Part shown: piece by piece, positions 19,031 to 28,798 of the stretch
Layout: every line of letters begins with the position of its first letter
Position numbering within the stretch: position 1 is the stretch's first letter
Origin: Clostridiales bacterium
Lineage (GTDB): Bacteria > Bacillota > Clostridia > Christensenellales > Aristaeellaceae
Reading direction: 5' to 3'
Assembly (NCBI GenBank): GCA_012513645.1
Contig: JAAZBU010000045.1
Span: 1-52,561 of the forward strand
Length of the DNA: 52,561 bases
Notes under the pieces: model-generated
Database searches by the model: none
Seen by the model: the letters and a program-made list of their open reading frames with translations, nothing else
What the model was told of the DNA's origin: nothing
Position numbers and translations under genes: made by a program

Positions 19031-21898
19031 ATGACAAAGGTCAGACTCAAGGAAGTCACTAAAGAACTGAATCAAAAAGCGGGCGTCATCATGGCGGAAA
19101 CCGAACGCCTCAAGCGCAACGCGGACATCCTGATGCAGATGCTGCGCCAGCAGGAGAACCAATTTCTCCGTCAGGAGGAAGAGGAGCGCCTGCGCCTGAA
19201 GTATGAGCAGCAGCAGGAGATGCTGCAGCAACAGACCAAGGCCTGGACCATGCCGGACGATGATCCGGCAGAGGAGGCTGTGGCTCCGCAGGAGGCCGCC
19301 CCTGCCCAAGCGCCGGAGGTCAAGGCGGAGCCTGTGCAGGCACCGCCCGCGGCCGAGGAAAAGCCCGTGCTCAAGGAAGAGGCTGCTTCACCGGCTGCTG
19401 AGCCTGCGGCTGTGGCCGAGGCCAAGCCTGCTGTGGCTGCTCAACCGGAGGCAGCGCCTGCCGACGCGGTGGAAGAGACAAAGCCTGAGGCAGCCGCGCC
19501 TGCCGCTGCGGTACCCCCGCAGGCGCCTGCGGCCGCAAGGCCCGCTCCTGTGCGCCCTGTTGCCGGATCGCAGCAGTATGGTCGCCCGGCTCCCGGGGCA
19601 CAGCAATACGGCCGCCCGGCACCCGGCGCGCAGCAGTACGGCCGCCCGGCCCCCGGTGCGCAGCAGTATGGCCGCCCGGCCCCCGGCGCGCAGCAGTACG
19701 GCCGCCCGGCCCCCGGCGCGCAGCAATATGGCCGCCCCGCCCCCGGCGCGCAACAGTACGGCCGCCCGGCACCCGGTGCGCAGCAGTACGGCCGCCCCGC
19801 GCCCGGTGCCCAGCAGTATGGCCGCCCCGCGCCCGGTGCTCGGCCCGGCCAGCCTCCCTTTGGACGGCCGGCTGGCGGTGTGCGGCCCGGTGCGCCCAGG
19901 GTGCGCAACGATGATGCGCCCATGGTGATTGAGAAGGATCGGGTCAGCAACTATGACCCGAACAAGAAGAACTACAACCGCCAGCATGACCCCGAGCGCG
20001 TCAGCCGCACTAAGCGCCAGATCGCCAGAACCGGCTACGGCCAGTTTGATGATGTGGTGCGCGGCGGCAAGCGTGCCCGCAGCAAGAAACCGTCTGCCCA
20101 GCAGATGATGGCCCCCATCAAGATCGAGAAGGCCTACATGACGGCCGAAACCATCACCGTCAAAGACCTGACGGAGCGCATTGGCCGCCCGGCCGGCGAA
20201 ATCCTCAAAAAGCTGCTGCTGTTGGGCAACCTGGCCAACATCAACAGCGAGCTGGACTTTGACACGGCTTCGCTGGTGTGCAGCGAGTTTGGTGTTGAGC
20301 TGGAGATGAAGCTGGATAAAACAGCCGAAGACGCGCTCACCGAGGTCGCTGTGGTTGAGGACGACGAGAAGGATCTGCAGCCTCGTCCCCCGGTAATCAC
20401 CATCATGGGCCACGTTGACCATGGTAAGACTTCTCTGCTGGACTATATCCGCGAGGCGCACGTCACCAAGTCGGAGGCCGGCGGCATCACCCAGCATATC
20501 GGTGCCTACTCGGTGTCCCTGCGCGGCGAGCGCATCACCTTCCTGGATACCCCGGGCCACGAGGCCTTTACCGCCATGCGTGCCCGCGGCGCGCAGGCCA
20601 CGGACATTGCCGTGCTTGTGGTGGCGGCGGATGACGGCGTGATGCCCCAGACCATTGAGGCCATCAACCACGCCAAGGCCGCCAATGTGCCGATCATCGT
20701 CGCAATCAACAAGATGGACAAGGAAACCGCAAACCCCAGCCGCATCATGCAGGACCTGACCAGCTACGAGCTGGTTGCCGAGGAGTGGGGCGGTGACACC
20801 ATCATGGTGCCTGTCAGCGCGCTGACAGGCGATGGGGTGGATCAGCTGCTTGACATGATTCTGCTGCAGGCCGAGGTGCTTCAGCTGCGTGCCAACCCCA
20901 ACCGCAAGGCACAGGGCGTAATTATCGAAGCCAAGCTGGATAAGAGCCGCGGCCCGCTGGCCACCGTATTGCTGCAAAACGGCACGCTGAACGTGGGCGA
21001 CAGCATCATCGCCGGCTCGGCATCCGGCCGTGTACGCGCCCTGCAGAATGACCGCGGCGAGCGCGTTCAGTCTGCCGGCCCCTCGATGCCTGTTGAAATC
21101 TCCGGCTTTACTGATGTGCCGCTGGCAGGCGACGAGATGATTGCCGTGGATGACGACCGCCTCACCCGCCAGGTGGCGGAGGAGCGCAGGGACAAGGAGC
21201 GCGAACAGCGCGTTGCCGCAGCCTCTAAGGTCACGCTTGACAACCTGTTTGACAACATCTCCGAGGGCAAGATCGAAACCCTCAACCTCATCGTCAAGGC
21301 GGACGTGCAGGGCTCCGTGGAGGCTGTACGCCAGGCGCTGGAGAAGCTGTCCTCCGATCAGGTCAAGATCCGCGTGCTGCATGCCGGTGTTGGTGCCATC
21401 ACCAAGGATGACGTCAACCTGGCCAATGCCTTTGGCGCAATCGTCATCGGCTTTAACATCCGCCCGGACAACAACGCGCGCGACATTGCCGAGAAGGAAG
21501 AGATCGACATCCGGCTGTACCGCGTCATCTACCAGGCGATTGAGGACATTGAGAAGGCTATGAAGGGCCTGCTGGAGCCCGTGTTCAAGGAGAACCTGCT
21601 GGGCCATGCTGAGGTGCGTAACGTGTTCCGCATCACCGGATCGGGCACCATCGCTGGCTGCTACGTGACCGATGGCAAGGTGCAGCGCAACGCCTCTGTG
21701 CGCCTGCTGCGCGACAATGTGGTCATCTTCGAAGGCAAGCTGTCTTCCCTGCGGCGCTTCAAGGACGATGTGCGCGAGGTAGCCTCCGGCTACGAATGCG
21801 GCATCGGCCTGGAGGGCTATAATGACATCAAGGAAAAGGATGTCATCGAATGCTTCGTGATGGAAGAAGTGGAGCCTACAGGAGGTGCGCGTGGCTAA
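19031..21898 (+). CDS. infB: Translation initiation factor IF-2
   Basis: [70 protein letters not shown]. Confidence 0.97.
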   Translation: MTKVRLKEVTKELNQKAGVIMAETERLKRNADILMQMLRQQENQFLRQEEEERLRLKYEQQQEMLQQQTKAWTMPDDDPAEEAVAPQEAAPAQAPEVKAEPVQAPPAAEEKPVLKEEAASPAAEPAAVAEAKPAVAAQPEAAPADAVEETKPEAAAPAAAVPPQAPAAARPAPVRPVAGSQQYGRPAPGAQQYGRPAPGAQQYGRPAPGAQQYGRPAPGAQQYGRPAPGAQQYGRPAPGAQQYGRPAPGAQQYGRPAPGAQQYGRPAPGARPGQPPFGRPAGGVRPGAPRVRNDDAPMVIEKDRVSNYDPNKKNYNRQHDPERVSRTKRQIARTGYGQFDDVVRGGKRARSKKPSAQQMMAPIKIEKAYMTAETITVKDLTERIGRPAGEILKKLLLLGNLANINSELDFDTASLVCSEFGVELEMKLDKTAEDALTEVAVVEDDEKDLQPRPPVITIMGHVDHGKTSLLDYIREAHVTKSEAGGITQHIGAYSVSLRGERITFLDTPGHEAFTAMRARGAQATDIAVLVVAADDGVMPQTIEAINHAKAANVPIIVAINKMDKETANPSRIMQDLTSYELVAEEWGGDTIMVPVSALTGDGVDQLLDMILLQAEVLQLRANPNRKAQGVIIEAKLDKSRGPLATVLLQNGTLNVGDSIIAGSASGRVRALQNDRGERVQSAGPSMPVEISGFTDVPLAGDEMIAVDDDRLTRQVAEERRDKEREQRVAAASKVTLDNLFDNISEGKIETLNLIVKADVQGSVEAVRQALEKLSSDQVKIRVLHAGVGAITKDDVNLANAFGAIVIGFNIRPDNNARDIAEKEEIDIRLYRVIYQAIEDIEKAMKGLLEPVFKENLLGHAEVRNVFRITGSGTIAGCYVTDGKVQRNASVRLLRDNVVIFEGKLSSLRRFKDDVREVASGYECGIGLEGYNDIKEKDVIECFVMEEVEPTGGARG
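19571..19840 (+). repeat. Nine in-frame copies of a 30-bp unit encoding [10 protein letters not shown] in the IF-2 N-terminal linker
   Basis: cagcagtayggccgcccggcncccggngcg repeats with exact 30-bp period from 19571 to 19840, mostly third-position variation. Confidence 0.95.
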
Positions 21899-22277
21899 TT
21901 TCCGCAACGATCGCATCCAGGAGGAGCTGAAGCGTGAAATTGACCGCGTCATCCGCGACGACTTGGACGACCCGCGCCTGACCGGCACCTATTCTATCAC
22001 CCGGGTGGATGTAGCACGCGACCTCAGCCGCGCCAAGGTGTTTGTCAGCGTGCTGGAAGAGGAAGCGCGACCGGGTGTTCTCAAGGCGCTCAAAAGCGCT
22101 GCTGGTTTTATCCGCCGCGAGCTGACGCGCAACATGGCCATCCGGCATGTGCCTGACCTGCAGTTTGCGGAGGACCATAACATCGCCTATGGCATCCGCA
22201 TCAATGAGCTGCTCAAACAGGTCAGCACCGGGGGCGGAAGCGGAAAAAACAATGACGAACGGCCAGAGGAACAGTGA
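21891..22277 (+). CDS. rbfA: 30S ribosome-binding factor A
   Basis: [55 protein letters not shown] start after aggaggt. Confidence 0.95.
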   Translation: MANFRNDRIQEELKREIDRVIRDDLDDPRLTGTYSITRVDVARDLSRAKVFVSVLEEEARPGVLKALKSAAGFIRRELTRNMAIRHVPDLQFAEDHNIAYGIRINELLKQVSTGGGSGKNNDERPEEQ

Positions 22278-23235
22278 GTTTCATGACATCCTGCGCCTGA
22301 TTGGGAGCGCAAAGCACGTGCTGCTTTGCACCCACCTGGCACCGGATGGGGATGCCTTGGGCTCTATGCTGGCGCTGGCGTCCTTGGTCACCCGGCTGGG
22401 CAAGCAGACCACAATGGTTTGCCATGACCCTGTGCCGGGGTACCTGCTCTTTTTGCCAGAGCAGGACAAGATCAGGCTGCCTGCGCAAATAGGTGACGAA
22501 CCCTTTGACCTGGCGATATCGGTGGACGCCTCGGATGCCGAGCGGCTGGGGGATAGCTACGCGCTGTTTTCCAAGTGCCCGGTCACCATCCAGATGGATC
22601 ACCACCAGACCAATACGCGCTTTGCGCAGCATAATCTGGTGCTGGAGCAGCTGCCGGCCTCAGGCAGCGTTGTGTTCCGCCTGTTTGAAGCGGCGGAATT
22701 GTCCCTTACAAAGCAAGAAGCCATTTACCTGTATACGGCTATCAGCACGGATACGGGCAATTTCTGCTTCAGCTCCATCAGCGATGAAACCTTTGAGCAA
22801 GTGGCGGCCATGATGCGTGCCGACTTGCCGCTGATTGATACAGCGCGTCAGCTGCACCTCATGCGGGAGAGGGAGCAGGTGTTGATGCTGGGGCGCGCGC
22901 TCAACAGCCTTCAGTTCTATCTGGATGGACGCCTGAGCGGCATGACCATCACCCGGCAGGATTATCTGGACTGCGGCGCCACGGAGGAACATACGGATAA
23001 AATCGTCAACCATGGCCTGTATATCCCCGGGGTGCAGATGTGCTACCTGGCAAACGAAACCGAAGACGGCATCAAGTTCAGCCTGCGCAGCATCGCACCC
23101 TATCAGGTGTCGGACATCGCGTTTCGCTTTGGGGGCGGCGGCCATGCCCAGGCTGCAGGCTGCACCATCCGCGCGCCGCTGCATGAAGCGGTGAACATGG
23201 TCCGTCAGGCGATGGAAAGCGAGCTGTCCCCTTGA
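22252..23235 (+). CDS. nrnA: DHH/DHHA1 phosphoesterase, NrnA-like
   Basis: HLAPDGDALGSMLALASL, ISVDASDAERLG, QMDHHQTNTRF, C-terminal FGGGGHAQAAGCTI. Confidence 0.92.
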   Translation: MTNGQRNSEFHDILRLIGSAKHVLLCTHLAPDGDALGSMLALASLVTRLGKQTTMVCHDPVPGYLLFLPEQDKIRLPAQIGDEPFDLAISVDASDAERLGDSYALFSKCPVTIQMDHHQTNTRFAQHNLVLEQLPASGSVVFRLFEAAELSLTKQEAIYLYTAISTDTGNFCFSSISDETFEQVAAMMRADLPLIDTARQLHLMREREQVLMLGRALNSLQFYLDGRLSGMTITRQDYLDCGATEEHTDKIVNHGLYIPGVQMCYLANETEDGIKFSLRSIAPYQVSDIAFRFGGGGHAQAAGCTIRAPLHEAVNMVRQAMESELSP

Positions 23236-24155
23236 ACGTGAATGGGATCATTAACCTCATCAAGCCGCCCGGCATTTCATCAGCACAGGCGGTTTCTTTT
23301 GTAAAGCAGCTCACAGGGCAAAAATGCGGTCATGCCGGCACATTGGACCCGGAGGCCTGTGGCGTGCTGCCGATCATGGTGGGCAAGGCAACCAGCCTGT
23401 TTGACTACATTGTGCAGGAAGAGAAGGTGTACGTGGCTGAGGTTGCCTTTGGCCAGGCAACGGATACGCAGGATGCCGTCGGGCATGTAGTCGCGGTCGG
23501 CATCAACTATCCCTCCACGGCAGATGTTCAGCGCATTTTGCCTGCCTTTGTGGGCCATATCATGCAACGGCCGCCGGCCTTTTCCGCCATCAAACGGGAT
23601 GGCAAGCGGCTCTATCAGCTGGCGCGTCAGGGCGTGTCGGCCGAGGTTGAGCCGCGACCCATTCAGATTGCCGCCATCGACCTGCTGGCGCAAACCCAGC
23701 GGCAGGGCTGCCTGATACGCGTATCTTGCGGCAAGGGCACCTATATCCGCACCCTGTGCCATGACATGGGCGTGATGCTTGGCTGTCCCGCCCATATGCG
23801 CATGCTGATCCGCGAGCGCAGCGGCCCCTTTGGCATAGACCAGGGCATCACCATGGAGGAGCTGGAACAGGCCGTTACGCAGGATGCGCTGCCCGGCCCC
23901 TGGCTGTTGACTGCGGCTGATACACTGAAGCATCTGCCGCGCCTGACCGCCCCGCATGCGTGTTGGAAGCCATGCGTCAATGGCGTGGCACTGCCTGTAG
24001 ATGATGTGCCGGAGGCGGCGGCGTTGCCTGAGGGCGCGTTGGCAACGCTGTATTGCCGCGACGCGCTGATTGGGATCTACCAGCGTAGTGGGGAACGCCT
24101 GCGCGTGCGGGTTATGCTATGGGAACCGCAGCAGCCCACGCAAGCAAATTCTTGA
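23232..24155 (+). CDS. truB: tRNA pseudouridine(55) synthase
   Basis: GIINLIKPPGISSAQAVSFVKQ, KCGHAGTLDPEACGVLPIMVGKAT, GTYIRTLCHDMG. Confidence 0.96.
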   Translation: MNVNGIINLIKPPGISSAQAVSFVKQLTGQKCGHAGTLDPEACGVLPIMVGKATSLFDYIVQEEKVYVAEVAFGQATDTQDAVGHVVAVGINYPSTADVQRILPAFVGHIMQRPPAFSAIKRDGKRLYQLARQGVSAEVEPRPIQIAAIDLLAQTQRQGCLIRVSCGKGTYIRTLCHDMGVMLGCPAHMRMLIRERSGPFGIDQGITMEELEQAVTQDALPGPWLLTAADTLKHLPRLTAPHACWKPCVNGVALPVDDVPEAAALPEGALATLYCRDALIGIYQRSGERLRVRVMLWEPQQPTQANS

Positions 24156-24180
24156 CACCACAGGTGTTTGCGTTTACTAT
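24152..24180 (+). promoter_or_regulatory. Sigma70-type promoter with internal 5-3-5 palindrome (candidate operator) for the GntR gene
   Basis: TTGACA (24152-24157) - 17 bp - TACTAT (24175-24180); ACACC-aca-GGTGT (24155-24167). Confidence 0.65.
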
Positions 24181-24201
24181 TACCATGATATGGAAGGAAA
24201 G

Positions 24202-24903
24202 ATGACCATGAACGCCAAGGGCATGAATGATGTAAGCAAACCCATCCGCGATATCGCGTATGAGACCCTTAAACAGGCCATCATCACCGGTGAATTGCCT
24301 GCAGGTTCGCGCATCGTGGAAACAGTATATGCCAACAAGCTCCACATCAGCCGCACGCCGCTGCGTGAGGCCTTTCGAAAGCTGGAGCTGGATGGCCTGG
24401 TTTCCTGTGAGGTTCGCCGTGGCGTCATCGTGCGCGCCTTCACCATTGATGACATTGAGGAGATATACGGCATCCGCAATGCCCTGATGCTGTTGATTAC
24501 ACCATCGGTGATGGCCAACATTAACGATCAGGATATCGCCGACCTGGAAGAGATCCTCAGCCGGATGGATGTCAGCCAGCAGCAGGAGAACCCTGAGGAA
24601 CTGGCTGTGCAAAACCGTCAGTTCCACCGCCGCATTGAGTACATCTCGAATAAAAAGCGCATCCTGCGCGTCATCGATAGCCAGGAGGAATACATCAAGC
24701 GGTTTTCCGCCATTGCGATCGCCAGCATTGTGCACCGCTCTCAGGCCCATGGCGAGCATCACCGGATGCTGCAATATTTGAAGGACCGCGACCAGCAGCG
24801 CTTTGACGACCTGATGCAGCGGCATCTGGAGGAAAGCAAAGAGGTGTGCCTCAAAGCCATTGATGGGCGGATCGGCAAATTCTCTGACCTGAAGAATCCA
24901 TAA
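24202..24903 (+). CDS. GntR family transcriptional regulator (FadR/FCD type)
   Basis: IAYETLKQAIITGELPAGSRIVETVYANKLHISRTPLREAFRKLELDGLVSCEVRRGVIV wHTH plus helical C-terminal domain. Confidence 0.93.
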   Translation: MTMNAKGMNDVSKPIRDIAYETLKQAIITGELPAGSRIVETVYANKLHISRTPLREAFRKLELDGLVSCEVRRGVIVRAFTIDDIEEIYGIRNALMLLITPSVMANINDQDIADLEEILSRMDVSQQQENPEELAVQNRQFHRRIEYISNKKRILRVIDSQEEYIKRFSAIAIASIVHRSQAHGEHHRMLQYLKDRDQQRFDDLMQRHLEESKEVCLKAIDGRIGKFSDLKNP

Positions 24904-24952
24904 CAGCGGTTGGTGTTTTAGTGTGTTGATAAATGCATAAGGAGGTCGCCCA

Positions 24953-26629
24953 ATGAACGATATTGAGATTGCCCAATCTGCCCAGATGCTCCCCATTCAG
25001 GATATCGCTGACAGATTGCAGCTCAACCCCGAATCCATATCCCCCTATGGCCGGTATATCGCCAAGGTGGACCCGAAGTACTACCGTGACCGGCCGGACC
25101 GCGCCAAGCTGGTGCTGGTAACGGCCATTACGCCCACACCCGCCGGCGAGGGCAAAACCACCATCAGCATCAGCCTGGCAGACGGGCTGACGCATCTGGG
25201 CAAATCATCCATGCTGGCGCTGCGCGAGCCCTCGCTGGGGCCGGTCTTTGGCATGAAGGGTGGCGCCACGGGCGGCGGCTATGTCCAGGTGCTGCCCATG
25301 GAAAATATCAACCTGCACTTTACCGGCGACCTGCACGCCATTACTGCGGCCAACAACCTGCTGGCCGCCATGGTGGACAACCATATCCAACAGGGCAACG
25401 AGCTCAGGATTGACCCGCGGCGTGTCAACTTCCGCCGGTGCATGGACCTCAATGACCGGCAGATGCGCAACATCGTCAGCGGCCTTGGCGGCGACAAAAA
25501 CGGCGTGCCGCGCGAGGACGGCTTTGATATCACCGCGGCAAGCGAGGTCATGGCCACCTTCTGCATGTCTCAGGATCTGCAGGATCTCAAGCAGCGCCTT
25601 GCCCGCATCGTGGTCGCAAGGGACATGGACGGAAGGCCCGTCACCTGCGGGCAGGTCGGGGCACAGGGGGCCATGGCCGCCCTGCTGCGCGATGCCGCCA
25701 TGCCCAACCTGGTGCAGACCATCGACCATACACCCTGTCTGATCCACGGCGGTCCCTTTGCCAATATCGCCCATGGCTGCAACAGCGTCATTGCCACGCG
25801 CCTTGCCATGAAGTTAGCAGACTATGTGATTACCGAGGCCGGCTTCGGCGCCGATCTGGGGGCAGAAAAGTTCCTGGATATCAAGTGCCGCCAGAGCGGC
25901 CTGTGGCCCGACTGCGTGGTGCTGGTGGCGACCATCCGCGCGCTTAAGCACCACGGCGGCGTGTTGAAGGCCGATCTGGATCTGGGCAAGGAGAACGTAG
26001 CTGCGCTGGAAGCCGGTATGGACAACCTGCGCCGTCACATCCACAACATCCAGGAGGTGTGGCAGCTGCCCGTTGTGGTGGCGCTCAACCACTTCAGCAG
26101 CGATACGCAGGCGGAGATTGACACCGTGCTCAACGCCATGGAGCAGGAGGGCGTGCCCTGCCGCTTCAGCGATGGGTGGGCCAAGGGCGGTGCAGGCGCG
26201 GCCGACCTGGCACAATGTGTGGCCGACCTGCTGGATAATCAGCAGGAGAAGCCTGCCCCATCCTACACCTATCCCGAGCAGGCGGGCTTGCAGCAAAAGA
26301 TCGAGACGCTTGCCAAGCGTGTTTATCACGCGGGCAGCGTGAACTTTGCCGGAAAGAGCAAAGCCATTCTCAAGCAGCTGGAGGAGGATGGATATGCCCA
26401 GGCGCCGGTGTGCATTGCCAAGACCCAGTATTCTTTCAGCGACAATGCCAAGCTCCTCAACGCACCTGAGGGGTATGAGCTCACCATCCGCGATGTCCGC
26501 CTGTCGGCAGGCGCCGGCTTTGTGGTGGCCTTCGCGGGCGATATCATCGCTATGCCCGGCCTGCCCCGCATGCCCGCCGCTTTGCAGGTGGATGTGGATG
26601 CAGACGGTACCATTAAGGGTATATTCTAA
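24953..26629 (+). CDS. fhs: Formate--tetrahydrofolate ligase
   Basis: TAITPTPAGEGKTTISISLADGLTHLGKSSMLALREPSLGPVFGMKGGATGGGYVQVLPMENINLHFTGDLHAI. Confidence 0.98.
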   Translation: MNDIEIAQSAQMLPIQDIADRLQLNPESISPYGRYIAKVDPKYYRDRPDRAKLVLVTAITPTPAGEGKTTISISLADGLTHLGKSSMLALREPSLGPVFGMKGGATGGGYVQVLPMENINLHFTGDLHAITAANNLLAAMVDNHIQQGNELRIDPRRVNFRRCMDLNDRQMRNIVSGLGGDKNGVPREDGFDITAASEVMATFCMSQDLQDLKQRLARIVVARDMDGRPVTCGQVGAQGAMAALLRDAAMPNLVQTIDHTPCLIHGGPFANIAHGCNSVIATRLAMKLADYVITEAGFGADLGAEKFLDIKCRQSGLWPDCVVLVATIRALKHHGGVLKADLDLGKENVAALEAGMDNLRRHIHNIQEVWQLPVVVALNHFSSDTQAEIDTVLNAMEQEGVPCRFSDGWAKGGAGAADLAQCVADLLDNQQEKPAPSYTYPEQAGLQQKIETLAKRVYHAGSVNFAGKSKAILKQLEEDGYAQAPVCIAKTQYSFSDNAKLLNAPEGYELTIRDVRLSAGAGFVVAFAGDIIAMPGLPRMPAALQVDVDADGTIKGIF

Positions 26630-26674
26630 TCGTAGCCACAATGATTCCCGGATTCGATTGAAAAGGAGTGTTCC

Positions 26675-27823
26675 ATGAAGAGGCGGTTGCCCCTGATACT
26701 ATTGTTATTGCTGATCAGCTTGACCGTGATGACGGCTGCGGAGGAAGAGGTCTCCCTGTTCCAGGCGCCGCCTCCTGCGACGACTGCGCCGCAGCAGGAT
26801 GTGGGGGATGAAAGCCAGCCCGATGCCACACAGGCACCGGCTGTGCCCCCGGCCAACCTGCTGCCGGATGGCAGCGTTGTGGTGACCATCAGCGCGGTGG
26901 GCGACCTGACCTTTGGCGGGGACGTACGAAAGAACACAAACATATTCGAGCGGGAGTTGAAAAAACAAAACAACGACCTAAGCTTTGTCACCCGCAATGT
27001 GCGAGAGATCCTCAGCCAGGATGACATGACCATCGCCAACTTAGAAACCACGCTCACCACAGCGCCTGTCTATAAGAAAGACAATCGATTCGTTTTTTCA
27101 GCGCCGCCGGAGTATGTGGAAATACTGGAGCACGGCAGCATTGAAGCGGTCTCCTTTGAAAACAACCATGCGCTGGATCATGGGGAGACCGGCATCGCTG
27201 AGACGCAGGAAGTGTTGACCGCTGCAGGCATCACCTGGAGCACGGAAAAACAACCCGCTGTCTTCACAACTGCCAGCGGCATCAGGATTGGCCTGCTATC
27301 CTACCAGACCTTTAACGGCCAGTATCCGCGCCTGCAGACACAGGTGCCCAACGATATTGCCAACATGAAAGCCCAGGCGGATATCGTGCTGGTCAGCTAT
27401 CACTGGGGCGAGGAAGAGGACTATGCCCCCAACGCGAGGCAGCAGCAGCTGGGCCGCCTGACCATTGATGCCGGTGCTGACCTGGTGGTGGGGCATCATA
27501 GCCACCGCATCAACCCCATTGAGCTGTATAACGGCAAATACATCGTCTATTCGCTGGCTAATTTCAGCTTCGCAGGCAACAACAAGCCCAGCGACATGAG
27601 TTCATTCATCTTTCAAACGCGTTTCGCCGTGAAGGATGGCGTGCCGCAGCCATATGGTTTCCGTATCATTCCCATGCGCATCTCCTCAAAGACTGACTAC
27701 AACGACTTTATCCCCACCCCATTTACCGATCAGCGCCTCATAGATAATGTCATCAATGTGCTGCTCTCCAATGGGAAAAAACTGGAATACGCCGTCGCAG
27801 CCTATCCTCAGGACTGGGAGTAA
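26675..27823 (+). CDS. CapA family (PgsA/CapA-like metallophosphatase-fold) protein
   Basis: ISAVGDLTFGGDV, TIANLETTLT, FENNHALDHGETGI, VSYHWGEEEDYAP, GHHSHRINPIELYNGKYIVYSLANF; N-terminal signal peptide. Confidence 0.9.
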   Translation: MKRRLPLILLLLLISLTVMTAAEEEVSLFQAPPPATTAPQQDVGDESQPDATQAPAVPPANLLPDGSVVVTISAVGDLTFGGDVRKNTNIFERELKKQNNDLSFVTRNVREILSQDDMTIANLETTLTTAPVYKKDNRFVFSAPPEYVEILEHGSIEAVSFENNHALDHGETGIAETQEVLTAAGITWSTEKQPAVFTTASGIRIGLLSYQTFNGQYPRLQTQVPNDIANMKAQADIVLVSYHWGEEEDYAPNARQQQLGRLTIDAGADLVVGHHSHRINPIELYNGKYIVYSLANFSFAGNNKPSDMSSFIFQTRFAVKDGVPQPYGFRIIPMRISSKTDYNDFIPTPFTDQRLIDNVINVLLSNGKKLEYAVAAYPQDWE

Positions 27824-27826
27824 GCC

Positions 27827-28798
27827 ATGCGGGCAAAAATGATGCTGATGAGCGGAGATGACCAGGCCAAGCGCCTGGCATTTTCCGTGCAAGGGGTATT
27901 GAGCGATCTGGCGGTCGCGTTTGGGCATTCCTTCCTGATCAAGGAGGAGAAGATTTCCAGCGCGTCTATGGCTGACTATGGCAGCCCCATGACGCAGGAA
28001 GCCGTTGACGCCAGCCGGGATTGTGACGCGGTGCTCTGTCTGACAGCCGACCATCAGGGCGTCGTGGAGCTGGCCGGCGGCCTCGGGTGCCATCTGTGCG
28101 GCCATGTCTATGATTTACCCGAGGTGCTGGCAGCGCACGCCCTCTTGAAATCCAATGCCTTGCCGCAGGGGCTGATCGCAGTACCCATCCAGATGACGCC
28201 CGAGGCATTGACGCACGCAGCGGAACTGCTGTACACCATGGCCAGGACGGCGCAGCGCACACTGCGCGAAATCCCGGCCACAGGCAAGCGGCGCGCCGAT
28301 TGGGAGGCGGCCACCGGTGCCGCCTCTGCGGCCTACTCGCAGACATTGCCGACCCGGTTTACCCTGGGCCAGGGGCTTGACCTGGTGCTTGGGTCGCCCG
28401 GGGATATGGGCATCCTGTTCGCTTCTCCCTCAGCAGGGGAAGCCCTTCATGCCGCTGCATCACAGGTGTCCGGCTTGCCCTTGCTGCTGTATGATGTCTA
28501 TTGGGATATGAACGCAGCCAGGGTGTACGCGGCCCGGATACGGGAAGGGGATGCGCCGGCAGGCGGCAACCCCTTTGGCGTGTTGTATGCGGCTGCCCAC
28601 ATGCTCAAGCATACGCTTAATCTGCCACGCGAGGCAGATTGCCTGCTGACCAGCATCCGCAATGTATTGGATGCCGGATGGCGCACGCCTGATTTGCATG
28701 CCGAAGACCATGCCATGCATATCGACGCGGAGGCCATTTGCGGCCTGATCAGCGAACAGATTGAGTTAGCCGGTACGCTGATGAATTTTCACCCCTGA
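27827..28798 (+). CDS. Divergent isopropylmalate/isocitrate-dehydrogenase-fold protein, probably catalytically degenerate
   Basis: C-terminal GNPFGVLYAAAHMLKHTLNLPREADCLLTSIRNVLDAGWRTPDL resembles IPMDH NP.A.IL.AAMML...L...EAD.I...V..VL..G.RT.DL; N-terminal part resembles the IPMDH G.P...E....C..ADAVL region. The usual catalytic blocks are not recognisable. Confidence 0.5.
   Translation: MRAKMMLMSGDDQAKRLAFSVQGVLSDLAVAFGHSFLIKEEKISSASMADYGSPMTQEAVDASRDCDAVLCLTADHQGVVELAGGLGCHLCGHVYDLPEVLAAHALLKSNALPQGLIAVPIQMTPEALTHAAELLYTMARTAQRTLREIPATGKRRADWEAATGAASAAYSQTLPTRFTLGQGLDLVLGSPGDMGILFASPSAGEALHAAASQVSGLPLLLYDVYWDMNAARVYAARIREGDAPAGGNPFGVLYAAAHMLKHTLNLPREADCLLTSIRNVLDAGWRTPDLHAEDHAMHIDAEAICGLISEQIELAGTLMNFHP

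Noticed and set aside
19571-19840. Regular 30-bp repeats considered as a CRISPR array
   Set aside because: No unique spacers; units are head-to-tail and in frame inside infB.
19388-21988. 866-aa minus-strand ORF opposite infB
   Set aside because: Mirror of a high-GC coding frame; low-complexity His/Arg/Gly-rich translation, no recognisable domain, and infB on the plus strand is unambiguous.
24904-24952. Riboswitch upstream of fhs
   Set aside because: Only about 49 bp between gntR and fhs; no recognisable aptamer motif.
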